This document shows, piece after piece, positions 6,786 to 15,521 of a stretch of 55,017 bases of DNA; position 1 is the stretch's first letter, and every line of letters starts with the position of its first letter. The position numbers and the translations under genes are program-made. The DNA comes from Treponema sp. UBA6988. Its GTDB lineage: Bacteria; Spirochaetota; Spirochaetia; Treponematales; Treponemataceae. The notes under the pieces were generated by a model that did no database searches, was not told the origin of the DNA, and saw only the letters and a list, made by a program, of their open reading frames with translations. The stretch lies in assembly GCA_002448445.1 (NCBI GenBank), contig DJYC01000091.1, positions 1-55,017 of the forward strand. Reading direction: 5' to 3'.

Positions 6786-8162
6786 TTACCACAAAAGCTT
6801 TCTTACTTCCGAAACAAGGTAGAAGGAACCGGTAACAAGAAGAAGGGATTTTTCCTTGCTTGCCTTTTCAAAAGCGGTTTTTATACCCTTTTCGCAGTCT
6901 TCTATTAAAACATGCTCTATTGAAGCAGATTCAAAAGCCTTGTCCAACCGGGGTAAGTCAGAGCCTTTCTCATAGCCTGGCTTTGTAAGGAAGACAGAAG
7001 CAAAGCTGCCCTTAAAACAGGGGGCTATGTCTTCCACGTCTTTGTCCGAAGCGCAGGCAAATAAAAGTACGGCCTTTTCCTTAGCAGTATCGTCTCCAAA
7101 AACTTTCTTAAAAGTTTCCATTGTATAGCGCACAGAATTTACCGTATGGGCTCCATCCAGAACAAGCGATTTTATTCCGCAAAAAGGCTCTGGGGCACTA
7201 AGAATTTCAAACCTGGCTGGAAGACATGCCTTTGCCAAGCCCCTCTCTATCTGTTCCCCACTAATATCCTTAAAAACAGTCTTTACGGCAAGTGCTGCAA
7301 CTACCGCATTCTTAGCCTGGAATTCCCCCAATAAACGAAGGGATGCATTAATGTCGCTTTCAAAAAAGCGGGATTTTAGCGTAGCTTCCATAGCAACACA
7401 AGGGTCTTTTTTTTGCCTTGCATACCCTTTTACACTTACAGAAGCCTCTTTTTCCGCAAAAATAACAGGCGCCTTTTTTTCGCCGGCAATCTTACGGAAA
7501 ACATCTTTTACACAATCATCTTTTTGCCAACCGATTACGACCGGTACATTTTCTTTTATGATACCAGCCTTTTCTCCTGCAATAAGTTCAAGGGTATCTC
7601 CAAGATATTCCGTGTGCTCAAGTTCAATTGTATTTATGCAGCAACATTCAGGAAAAACGACATTTGTTGCATCAAGCCGTCCACCCATTCCAACTTCGTA
7701 AACAGCAAAGTCAACTCCGGCATTCCTAAAGCAGCAGAATGCATACAAGGTAACAAGTTCAAACCAAGTAGGCTGTCTTCCACCGGGCCACTCATCCGCA
7801 GAAATTCCTTCCACGCAAGAGACAACTTCATCAGTGGATTTTTTGTAAACGCAATCTTCAAAATATCCGTGTATGGTAGAAATCCGTTCCTCAAAATCTA
7901 CAATATGCGGAGATGAATATATTCCGCAAGAAAGGCCATACTCTTCTAAAATTGACGCTATCATCCGGCTTATTGACCCCTTTCCCTTGGAACCGGCCAC
8001 ATGTATGCAGCGGCAGGAAGACTGAGGATTGCCAAGCTTTTCGCAAAGGAAGCGCATAGTTTCAAGCCAGAATATTCCCTTCTTTGGATTCTTTTCAAAG
8101 TTAAGGTAGCGGTCAACCCAAGCACAAAACCCAGCGGTAGCTTTATATGAAGCATCAGTCAT
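6786..8162 (-). CDS. folC: Folylpolyglutamate synthase / dihydrofolate synthase
   Basis: An ATP-dependent ligase of the Mur family that adds glutamate to folates and, in bifunctional forms, to dihydropteroate. It is 458 aa with a P-loop VAGSKGKGSIS (about 55-65), EVGMGGRLDATN (about 155-166), a central ATPase domain and a C-terminal domain starting near LDGAHT (about 337). It is the last gene of the rnz-ABC-GldFG-DUF4340-folC operon, and its start overlaps the end of the DUF4340-like gene by 8 nt. It is convergent with cca, with only 22 bp between stops. No separate folC is seen in the window. Confidence 0.9.
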   Translation of the reverse strand: MTDASYKATAGFCAWVDRYLNFEKNPKKGIFWLETMRFLCEKLGNPQSSCRCIHVAGSKGKGSISRMIASILEEYGLSCGIYSSPHIVDFEERISTIHGYFEDCVYKKSTDEVVSCVEGISADEWPGGRQPTWFELVTLYAFCCFRNAGVDFAVYEVGMGGRLDATNVVFPECCCINTIELEHTEYLGDTLELIAGEKAGIIKENVPVVIGWQKDDCVKDVFRKIAGEKKAPVIFAEKEASVSVKGYARQKKDPCVAMEATLKSRFFESDINASLRLLGEFQAKNAVVAALAVKTVFKDISGEQIERGLAKACLPARFEILSAPEPFCGIKSLVLDGAHTVNSVRYTMETFKKVFGDDTAKEKAVLLFACASDKDVEDIAPCFKGSFASVFLTKPGYEKGSDLPRLDKAFESASIEHVLIEDCEKGIKTAFEKASKEKSLLLVTGSFYLVSEVRKLLW

Positions 8163-9069
8163 TAGTAAACTCCTTTTTTAAATTTTCAAGGGTTGCAGGG
8201 CTTATGCTGTAGCGGTAGTCTATAGAAGCTATGGCAGCCTTATCCTCTTCCGAAAAGGCAGGCCCAGGTATAAAAAGCGGAATCACAATAAAAGAGTCAT
8301 CTTTTTTATATATGGAAAACTTTGCTACGGAACCGTTTTCAAAATCTTTGGTGTAAACAAAATCTGGCTTAAGATGAGCGGCGGGAGCTATGTTTTCAAG
8401 ACGGCCATGGCGCAAAAGAGACTCGGATTTCTGCCTTGAATATTCTGTAAGACACTGCGGGTAAATAAAGGGGTCAGACCAGAAAGAAAGCCCGGCTGCT
8501 CCGCCAAGAAAAGAAGAAATAGCGGATGAACATTCGTAAACTTCGCTTGATTTCCAGGTTCTAAAATAAATTCTTCCGGAAAGCTTATTTTCTTTACCAA
8601 AGAAGAGAGACGAAAGGATTGCTCCGTCCTTGTCCAGAAAAGTAACTTCGCTTGCAGAATCTTTGTCCACGCAAAAATCATTCCAAGATGAAACTTTTGA
8701 CGAAGCTAGGAAAACCTTTTGGATTTTTGCGGACTCTTCAATAAGGGCAAGAATATTCAGGCCGTCAGCAGGCCAGACATAAAGCTTTTCCAAACCGGAA
8801 TTTTCATCAACGCCAAGCCAAACCCTTCCCTTCTTAAAAAGCCTTACAGTCTGCATACCCTTTTGCAAAGAAGCATTCTGCTCCACGGGCTGGGAAATTT
8901 TTATCTGCGCAACAGCAGAGACATTGTTGGGATTCAGCAAGGCAGTGTCCATCGAAGAAAGTGATTTTTTCTTGTTTAAAGGAAGAAATGCCAGTGCCAG
9001 AACAATCAGAAGAACAGCGTCAAAAGCATAAAAAATCAACACACCTTGTTTTGCAGAAAGTCTTTTCAT
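8155..9069 (-). CDS. DUF4340-like membrane-anchored protein next to a GldFG transporter
   Basis: A 304-aa protein with one N-terminal membrane segment (about 10-28) and a large extracytoplasmic domain. The pattern of strands with a weak internal repeat (LFKKGRVWLGVDENSG, SKVSSWNDFCVD, SLFFGKENKLSGRIYFRT) resembles DUF4340 proteins, which often travel with gliding-type ABC transporters. The ATG is 3 nt past the stop of the GldFG gene, which points to a shared complex. The function is unknown; it is likely an accessory subunit that handles a periplasmic ligand. Family call is from context and pattern. Confidence 0.68.
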   Translation of the reverse strand: MKRLSAKQGVLIFYAFDAVLLIVLALAFLPLNKKKSLSSMDTALLNPNNVSAVAQIKISQPVEQNASLQKGMQTVRLFKKGRVWLGVDENSGLEKLYVWPADGLNILALIEESAKIQKVFLASSKVSSWNDFCVDKDSASEVTFLDKDGAILSSLFFGKENKLSGRIYFRTWKSSEVYECSSAISSFLGGAAGLSFWSDPFIYPQCLTEYSRQKSESLLRHGRLENIAPAAHLKPDFVYTKDFENGSVAKFSIYKKDDSFIVIPLFIPGPAFSEEDKAAIASIDYRYSISPATLENLKKEFTND

Positions 9070-9072
9070 CCA

Positions 9073-11331
9073 TCACCTTCCCGAATTGAATTTTCTTCTT
9101 TTTATGAATATCAAAAGCCAAAGGGCAAGCAGCAACACAGCCGGAAGAATGCAAGCAAAACCCAACGTTTGCTTTTTATAAGAAGCAAGAGATTCTGCGC
9201 TTATCTTGTAAAGGCTTGTGTCCACGTTATTCTTGTTCTTTAGGTGCAAAAGTTCTTCTTCTCCGTTAAGGCGTATAACGCTTGACACAATAAAGTCAAG
9301 TGAACGGGTATCCAGCATTTGCTCAGAGGAAATGTATGGAAGGATATTGGCAGAAAAGCAATACTGGTCCCCAAAAACAATAACAGAAGGACTTTCCTCA
9401 TCCTTTCTAAAAAGCTCCACCGCTACAGGAAATTCACCCAATTCCTCTCCAGCCTCTGCATTTTTGGAAGCAGAAAAAGGGTTTGTAAGAAAATTGCCCA
9501 TAACCTTCTTGCTTTGCCATGCAGTTTTATTTGTTACAAGCAAAGTTTTTACAGAAAAGCCCTCTTCTTCGGACACAGAAGCTTCTGTCTCTATTGCACA
9601 AGGCCAAGTTAGCGTCATTCCGTCCCTGGCTTCTTTTTGCGAAGGAATGTTGGGCCAAAATGAATACTTTATGTACTCGCTTTTTTGAGAAGCAGCGTCT
9701 CTGTCACTAGAAGAGTCAAAGCAGATGTTAAAGCAGTTGCTGTCTGCCGTAAGCGTGGACTTAAAATATATTCCAAGCTCCTGAAGGGCATTTACTCCCC
9801 AGTCGCGGTAAGTTCCTTTTACTTCCCAGTTTGTCATGTCTATAGAATAGGGGTTGGTGGCAATAAAAAACTTTCCCCCATTTTTTACAAACTGAAGTAA
9901 ATCATTTGAATCATCAAGAGAAAATGACGAGCTTCCTAAAACTACAAGCGGCACTTTTTCCAGCGCGGTAAACGGGACTGCAATTGCAACATTACCATCT
10001 TCTACCATGCCGGGAATTTTTGACGGAAGGAAAGTCTGAACAGCAGAAATTCCCTGAGACTGAAGCAGAGGCATTATATAGGCATAGTTCTTTTCTAGTT
10101 CAAATTCGTTTGCACAGAGGACTTGGGCAGAAAGCATCTTTCCCCGCACAATAGAATTGAGCCTTGTGCAAAGCTGATACTCAAGGGTCTGCACGTTGGC
10201 GGCAAAAGGAATTACTTCCGTCTTTCCAAGATATTCAAGTATTACGGCTGAATATACAGAAGAAACGGATGTGGTTGCGTCTGTGGAAGTTCTTACGTTT
10301 TGAGGATAGACGCCTGCTGACTCAAGCATTTTTTCCTTTTTTTCCTTAACAGGGTCAACAAGGCTGTAGGAGGCAAAAGGTGACTCGCCCGCAAAAGACA
10401 AAAGGTATTCATCTACGTCACGCACCTGTGGCAAAAGCGAAAGCAGTTCCTTGTTGCGGTAATAGGTAATGGTAAGCGGCTGGTCCACTTCCGAAAGCAA
10501 AGCCTTTGAATATTCAGACACAGAAAACTTCTTTTGTCTTGTAACATCTGTTCTAAAATAAAATATTGAAGAATCCAGGGCAAAAAGAAAAGCAGTAAGC
10601 ACAAAAAGGAAGCACATTCTCTTAAAACCCAGCGACTGGTTTCCGCGTCTTTTTTCCATGACAATAACACAAAGCCCATAGAAGAAAAGCGCAGAAACAA
10701 GAAAGAAGCTTATGTCCCTGGAGTCAACGATTCCCTTTCCTGCAGCATCAAAATGCCACGCAAAAGAAAGAAAACGTACAAGGGGAGCAAACAAAATACC
10801 AGTTGAACTTAATGAAGGAAGCACATGAATTGAATTTAGCGCCGCAAGAACAAGGGCACATGAGCAGAAGGCAGCTCCAGCATTCTCAAAAGCAGTAAAC
10901 ACAAAGACTGCCAGGCTCGAAGAAGAAAGAAGATACAGCAAAGCCATTGAATAGGCTGAATATACGGCATTCCATTCAAGGCTACCCGCTTTTGAAACGC
11001 AAATGGGCACTGGCAAAGTTAGCAAAAGACTTATCGCAAGAAGGGTAAATATGCAGAGTATCTTTGCAGCATAAATAGAAAGCGCATGGAATGGCAAGGA
11101 ATACTCTTTCTTTGAAGTTCCGCACAAAGACCCCAGCGTTGGAATAACAAGAATACAGACATAAGGAATTCCATAGAAAAAGGCATGAAGCTCGGTAGTT
11201 CCGGTTACAGAAAAAAACTTCTGCCCAAAAAAGAAATTTGCCGCGCAGAAGAGGACAAAGACCATGCAGCAAATATATGAAAGAGGAGAATATAACATCT
11301 GCACTATGTGTTTTTTGTACAAAGACTTCAT
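9073..11331 (-). CDS. GldF-GldG fusion: ABC-2 permease with auxiliary domain
   Basis: A 752-aa protein. The N-terminal quarter (about 12-250) has six hydrophobic segments like an ABC-2 permease (GldF). A further transmembrane helix near 240-262 leads into a long extracytoplasmic ABC_transp_aux region (GldG type, about 275-715). A final helix (about 720-745) precedes RRKFNSGR. In Flavobacterium GldF and GldG are separate gliding-motility proteins; the fused form occurs in many non-gliding bacteria with unknown substrate. The start overlaps the ATPase gene stop by 4 nt. Together with the ATPase and DUF4340 proteins it should form one inner-membrane transporter. The substrate is not predictable here. 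Confidence 0.82.
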   Translation of the reverse strand: MKSLYKKHIVQMLYSPLSYICCMVFVLFCAANFFFGQKFFSVTGTTELHAFFYGIPYVCILVIPTLGSLCGTSKKEYSLPFHALSIYAAKILCIFTLLAISLLLTLPVPICVSKAGSLEWNAVYSAYSMALLYLLSSSSLAVFVFTAFENAGAAFCSCALVLAALNSIHVLPSLSSTGILFAPLVRFLSFAWHFDAAGKGIVDSRDISFFLVSALFFYGLCVIVMEKRRGNQSLGFKRMCFLFVLTAFLFALDSSIFYFRTDVTRQKKFSVSEYSKALLSEVDQPLTITYYRNKELLSLLPQVRDVDEYLLSFAGESPFASYSLVDPVKEKKEKMLESAGVYPQNVRTSTDATTSVSSVYSAVILEYLGKTEVIPFAANVQTLEYQLCTRLNSIVRGKMLSAQVLCANEFELEKNYAYIMPLLQSQGISAVQTFLPSKIPGMVEDGNVAIAVPFTALEKVPLVVLGSSSFSLDDSNDLLQFVKNGGKFFIATNPYSIDMTNWEVKGTYRDWGVNALQELGIYFKSTLTADSNCFNICFDSSSDRDAASQKSEYIKYSFWPNIPSQKEARDGMTLTWPCAIETEASVSEEEGFSVKTLLVTNKTAWQSKKVMGNFLTNPFSASKNAEAGEELGEFPVAVELFRKDEESPSVIVFGDQYCFSANILPYISSEQMLDTRSLDFIVSSVIRLNGEEELLHLKNKNNVDTSLYKISAESLASYKKQTLGFACILPAVLLLALWLLIFIKRRKFNSGR

Positions 11332-12074
11332 GCACCTTCTCCCGCAAGCTTAAGATAGGCTTTCTCCAAATTAGAAACATTTGCCTTTGCAATTATTTCT
11401 TCTTTTGTACCGCAGGCTGCTACACTGCCGTGGTTAATGACATATATTCTTTGGCAAAGACTTTCCGCTTCCTCTATATGGTGGGTGGAAAGTATTACCG
11501 TTTTTTTCTTGCTCAAATTCATAAGCGTCTTTTTTATTTTTACAATCTGCTCTGGATCAAGGCCGCCTGAAAATTCATCAAGCACAAGAACTTTGGGATT
11601 GCAGGACAAGGCCTTTGCAAGACTTACCCTCTGGCGGAAGCCCTTTGACAGCGTTGAAATTTTATTAGTAAAGACTTCATTTAATGAGCAGGATTCAACA
11701 GCAGACTCCACAACTTCCTTCTGAACTTTTTTTTCCACGTTATACATAGACGCGCTAAGGTAAAGCAGTTCTTTTATAGTAAGGGAAGCATCAAGCTCCG
11801 GGTATTCAGGGACAAAGCCTGTTACTTGCCGTATCTGGACGGCATCCGTAAAGCCGCATACGGTAACGCTTCCTCGAGTGGCATAGTGAACTCCGCACAT
11901 TGCCTTGAGCATAGTGGACTTCCCCGCACCGTTTGGTCCAAGAAGCCCCGTTACACAGCCCTGCTCAGCATAAAAATCTATGTCTAAACAAGCCGCGACA
12001 TTTTTTTTGTACTCTTTGCAAAAGCCCTTGAGTTCAACAAAACCTGTCGCTAGGTTAACTTCTGTTTTCATCAC
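11328..12074 (-). CDS. ABC transporter ATP-binding protein (GldA-like)
   Basis: A 248-aa ATPase subunit with Walker A GPNGAGKST (about 46-54), a signature-like LSKGFRQRVSLAKA (about 142-155), Walker B VLVLDEF followed by SGGLDPEQ, and the H-loop LSTHH. The signature reads LSKGF rather than LSGGQ, as is common in ABC-2 exporters. It is encoded directly before, and overlapping, the GldFG permease, and follows rnz by 6 nt. It powers the GldFG/DUF4340 transporter by ATP hydrolysis at the inner membrane. Confidence 0.88.
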   Translation of the reverse strand: MMKTEVNLATGFVELKGFCKEYKKNVAACLDIDFYAEQGCVTGLLGPNGAGKSTMLKAMCGVHYATRGSVTVCGFTDAVQIRQVTGFVPEYPELDASLTIKELLYLSASMYNVEKKVQKEVVESAVESCSLNEVFTNKISTLSKGFRQRVSLAKALSCNPKVLVLDEFSGGLDPEQIVKIKKTLMNLSKKKTVILSTHHIEEAESLCQRIYVINHGSVAACGTKEEIIAKANVSNLEKAYLKLAGEGA

Positions 12075-12080
12075 AAAACC

Positions 12081-13007
12081 CTAGTCTTCGTAAGGAATTT
12101 CCACACGCATTCTGTCGCGGGAAAGCTCTGCATTGGGATATACTTCCCTAGCCTGCTTTAAAAGCAGATCAAGCTCGCGGTCTGTATAGCGGGGACTGTA
12201 GTGAATCATTGCCATGCGCTTAACGTTTGCATCGCGAGCGATTGTTGCGGCCTGCCGCGCGGTCATGTGCTTTTTTTCTTTTGCCTGGTCTTCGCAGTCA
12301 TCGGCAAACATTCCTTCGCAGATTAAAAAGTCGCTGCCCTGGACTTCCTTTGCAATAGAAGGAAGATACATTGTGTCCGTAACAAAGCTGAACTTTCTTC
12401 CGCTTCTTGCCTTACCCACAACCTGTTCAGGCTTAACTTCTATTCCGTCTGAATTTATTACGCTTTCGCCCTTCTGAAGCTTTCCCCACAAGGGGCCGCG
12501 TGGAACCTTTAGCCGAATTGCTTCTTCCGGGTTGAATTCTCCTGGACGGTCAAGCTCTTCAAGCGTATAGCCTACACAGGTCTTTGTGTGATCAAGCGGA
12601 AAAGCGCGTATGTAAAAGCCGTCCCCACCGTAAACCGTGCAAGGAGCCTTTATCTCGTTTACAACAATCGGATAGTTTATGTACATGTCAAGGACTTTGC
12701 GGCTGGTTTCTATGTATTCAGCGATTTTTGGAGGCCCAAAGATGTAGAGAGGCTCCGTTCTGTCAACCTGTGCGCTTAGCATGAGGATTCCTGGAAGACC
12801 TGTAACATGGTCTGCATGGGTGTGTGAAACAAAGATTGCGTTTATCTTTTTCCATTTAAGGTTAAGCCGTCTTAGGGAAACCTGAGTTCCCTCGCCACCG
12901 TCAAAAAGGAAAAGATCCCCGTCCCTCCTTAGCAAAACAGAGGTTAAGTGCCTGTATGGCAGGGGCATCATTCCGCCGCAGCCCAAAACAAATGCTTCCA
13001 TATTCAT
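12081..13007 (-). CDS. rnz: Ribonuclease Z
   Basis: A zinc-dependent metallo-beta-lactamase-fold endonuclease that trims tRNA 3' ends. From the ATG at 13007 it is 309 aa, the normal length for the short form. It has the metal motif SHTHADHVTGLPG, the later SFVTDTMY, and the C-terminal IHYSPRY. An open frame extends 63 codons upstream to 13196, but that part is the GC-rich repeat read through and is not family sequence, so I chose MNMEAFVLGCGG. M66 at 13001 is an alternative, and neither has a strong ribosome binding site. It heads the operon with the ABC transporter and folC. Confidence 0.88.
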   Translation of the reverse strand: MNMEAFVLGCGGMMPLPYRHLTSVLLRRDGDLFLFDGGEGTQVSLRRLNLKWKKINAIFVSHTHADHVTGLPGILMLSAQVDRTEPLYIFGPPKIAEYIETSRKVLDMYINYPIVVNEIKAPCTVYGGDGFYIRAFPLDHTKTCVGYTLEELDRPGEFNPEEAIRLKVPRGPLWGKLQKGESVINSDGIEVKPEQVVGKARSGRKFSFVTDTMYLPSIAKEVQGSDFLICEGMFADDCEDQAKEKKHMTARQAATIARDANVKRMAMIHYSPRYTDRELDLLLKQAREVYPNAELSRDRMRVEIPYED

Positions 13008-13060
13008 AGCGCATACTGTACAGGAAATAATTAAAATCTGCAAGACGTATAGCATAAGAA

Positions 13061-13172
13061 GCCTAGCCCCGATTGGAAGGGCGGCGTAGCCGTTCCAAAG
13101 GAATGGAGGCGAAAGCCGGAACCCTGCAAAGCGGGGGATACGTGCGGCTGGCTGCCGTGTAGCGGCAGACAC
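13061..13172 (+). repeat. GC-rich dispersed repeat, type 1 (copy 1)
   Basis: Begins tagccccgattggaaggg and carries ggcgtagcc, gcgaaagcc, ccctgcaaagcgggg and a final gctgccgtgtagcggcag hairpin. The opening and the ccctg-aaagcgggg block recur at 22586-22710. It fills the gap between the divergent rnz and EF-hand-like genes, so it may sit in the rnz leader. Confidence 0.7.
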
Positions 13173-13255
13173 AGTAAAAGAAGAAATACGCTCCAAATAA
13201 ATAAAAAAATGAAAAATCAGTGGATTAAAAATGCTTTTTGTGCAACAATATATCT

Positions 13256-15487
13256 ATGAATAGCATTACAAAAGCACAGTCACACCGCTGGCACTTTATT
13301 CAGACCGGCGGACTTGTACAGGTAAAAATATCAACAATAGATGACCTTCTTCATCTTGACGAGCTTGACCCCAAACTTTGGATTGCACTTGCATGTCCGG
13401 TAAAAGGCCTTGAATTCAGTGAGGAAACCCTGAGCCTGCTTGACACGGATAAAAATGGCCGTGTGCGCGTGCCGGAGATTCTGGAAGCGGTTTCTTTTAT
13501 AAAGAAATATTTTGCAAAGCCAGAAGTTTTGATGGAAGCTGGAAGCTCTATTCCACTGGATGCGCTTGGAAAGGAGCCATTTGACTGCGGGCATTCCCCT
13601 TATGATTCTGCAAAAGCGGTTCTTAAAATTATAGGAAAGGAAGACGCCGCAGAGATTACGCTTGATGACGTAAGCGTTAAGGACAAGCTTTTTTCCCCTT
13701 CAGTCTTTAACGGGGACAAAATTCTTCCCCCCGAGGCTGCAAAAGATGAACTAAGTGCGGCTGTCATAAAGGAAATAATCTCTTGTACAGGCGGGGATGA
13801 CGACATAAGCGGCAGCAAGGGCATTACCCGCAAGCAGAAGGAAGAATTCTTTGACTCCCTCCGCGCTGTTAAGGAATGGAGGAACGGAGCACAGGAAAAT
13901 GCCCCCCAGATTTTCTTCCTTAAATACCAGACTGACGCGGCTGCAGAGTCCTACATAGCTGTAAGGGACAAGGTTAACGAATACTTTTTGCGCTGCTCAC
14001 TTGAATGTTACAATACAGAAGTAGAGCTTTCTCTGCGCAAAAAGGAAGAAGACACTGTTCTTTCCAAGGAAGTATTGTGCAAGGAAGAGCTTTCCAAACT
14101 GCCGCTTGCTGTTTGCAAAGACGGTAAAAAGGAACTTCCTCTTGGCAGCGAGATAAATCCTGCATGGAAAGACGCTGTTGATGCCTTTAGGAAAAATACC
14201 GTTGAAGCAATTTTTGGAGAAGGCAAAAAGTCCATTACGGAAGATGAATGGAATAAAATTCAGCAGGGTTTTGAGCCTTACATGGACTGGTACGATGCCC
14301 GTCCCCAAAACTGCGCGAAGGATTTGAGCTTTGAGCGCATAGATGAAATTCTTGCATCCGATGCAGAAACTCTTATTACATCCTACCTTGACGATGAGGA
14401 AAAGCACCCACCAATTTCGCTTGCAACGCTTGAGCTTAGAAAAATGCTTCTTTACCGCCGAGACATGCTTGAGCTTGTAAAGAATTTCGTATCGTTCGAA
14501 AACTTTTATTCGCCGGATGATGATGCTGTGTTCCAGTGCGGAACCCTTTACATAGACGGCCGTTCCTGTGACCTTTGCTTTAGGGTGATGGATGCGGCCA
14601 AACACGATTCCATGTCTCCCCTAAGCCAGTGCTACCTTTTGTACTGCGACTGTACGAATGCTTCTGGAGAGAAGATGCAGATTGCGGCAATGGTAAGCCA
14701 GGGCTCGCGGGACAACTTTATTCCAGGGCGCAACGGAGTTTTCTTTGACAGAAAGGGTCAGGACTGGGACGCTACGATTGTAAAAATCATCGAAAACCCA
14801 ATAAGCATAAAAGAAGGTTTCTTTAGCCCCTACAAAAAGCTTGTCAGGATGATTCAGGACCGCATTGCAAAGACGGCTGCCTCCGCAGAATCATCTGTGG
14901 CGGGAAAGATGTCCGCTGCGGTTGAAAAGCCGACAGACGCTGCAACTGCCGCAAAGGAAGCTACCGCTGGCAAAAAAATTGACGTGGGTACAATCGCTGC
15001 CATAAGCGTTGCCTTTACTGGAATTGCAACAGTTGTGGGCGGTTTGCTGCAGGCATTCTTGGGGCTGGGCTGGTGGATTCCGCTTGGAATTGTGGGATTG
15101 ATACTTATTATTTCCGTCCCATCTATGTTCATCGCATGGGCAAAGCTAAAGCAGAGGAACATAGCTCCCATTCTTGATGCTAGCGGCTGGGCTGTAAACG
15201 GAAACGTAAAGATAAACATTCCGCTTGGTTCCATGCTCACTGTCACTGCGGTACGTCCAAAGGGCTCAAAACTCGACTCATTTGACCCCTACCGCCAGAA
15301 GGGATTCCCGGTAAAGCGCACCATACTTGCCCTGGTACTTATCGCCGTGATTGTGCTTGCTGTAGTCATCATTGCAAAAAATGACTGGAACTTCTTTAAG
15401 GCAGTAGGCAGCGTAAAGGATTTCTTTGTAAACTTTGTAAAAATGCCCGAAATCAAGGAAGTTGCAGTTACTGAAGTGCAGCAATAG
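13256..15487 (+). CDS. Large EF-hand-like membrane protein, unknown function
   Basis: About 743 aa from the ATG at 13256 (a TTG at 13238 is possible; neither has a clear ribosome binding site). Near the N-terminus, SLLDTDKNGRVRVPE matches an EF-hand calcium loop, with acidic or amide positions 1, 3 and 5, Gly at 6 and Glu at 12. A long acidic, Lys/Glu-rich soluble part follows (to about 570), then an Ala/Thr-rich linker. Then come two close hydrophobic segments (about 585-640) and a final one (about 685-706). There is no N-terminal signal peptide, so the large domain is probably cytoplasmic. I do not recognise a characterised homologue. It is a single gene in front of the rfb cluster with a 34-nt gap to rfbA. 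Confidence 0.72.
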   Translation: MNSITKAQSHRWHFIQTGGLVQVKISTIDDLLHLDELDPKLWIALACPVKGLEFSEETLSLLDTDKNGRVRVPEILEAVSFIKKYFAKPEVLMEAGSSIPLDALGKEPFDCGHSPYDSAKAVLKIIGKEDAAEITLDDVSVKDKLFSPSVFNGDKILPPEAAKDELSAAVIKEIISCTGGDDDISGSKGITRKQKEEFFDSLRAVKEWRNGAQENAPQIFFLKYQTDAAAESYIAVRDKVNEYFLRCSLECYNTEVELSLRKKEEDTVLSKEVLCKEELSKLPLAVCKDGKKELPLGSEINPAWKDAVDAFRKNTVEAIFGEGKKSITEDEWNKIQQGFEPYMDWYDARPQNCAKDLSFERIDEILASDAETLITSYLDDEEKHPPISLATLELRKMLLYRRDMLELVKNFVSFENFYSPDDDAVFQCGTLYIDGRSCDLCFRVMDAAKHDSMSPLSQCYLLYCDCTNASGEKMQIAAMVSQGSRDNFIPGRNGVFFDRKGQDWDATIVKIIENPISIKEGFFSPYKKLVRMIQDRIAKTAASAESSVAGKMSAAVEKPTDAATAAKEATAGKKIDVGTIAAISVAFTGIATVVGGLLQAFLGLGWWIPLGIVGLILIISVPSMFIAWAKLKQRNIAPILDASGWAVNGNVKINIPLGSMLTVTAVRPKGSKLDSFDPYRQKGFPVKRTILALVLIAVIVLAVVIIAKNDWNFFKAVGSVKDFFVNFVKMPEIKEVAVTEVQQ

Positions 15488-15521
15488 CGACAAAGCATAG
15501 CATTTTTTTATAGGGAGAAAA

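Noticed and set aside
13008..13196. Extended RNase Z start at 13196
   Set aside because: The extra residues come from reading through a GC-rich repeat and do not match the family; the protein reaches normal length from 13007.
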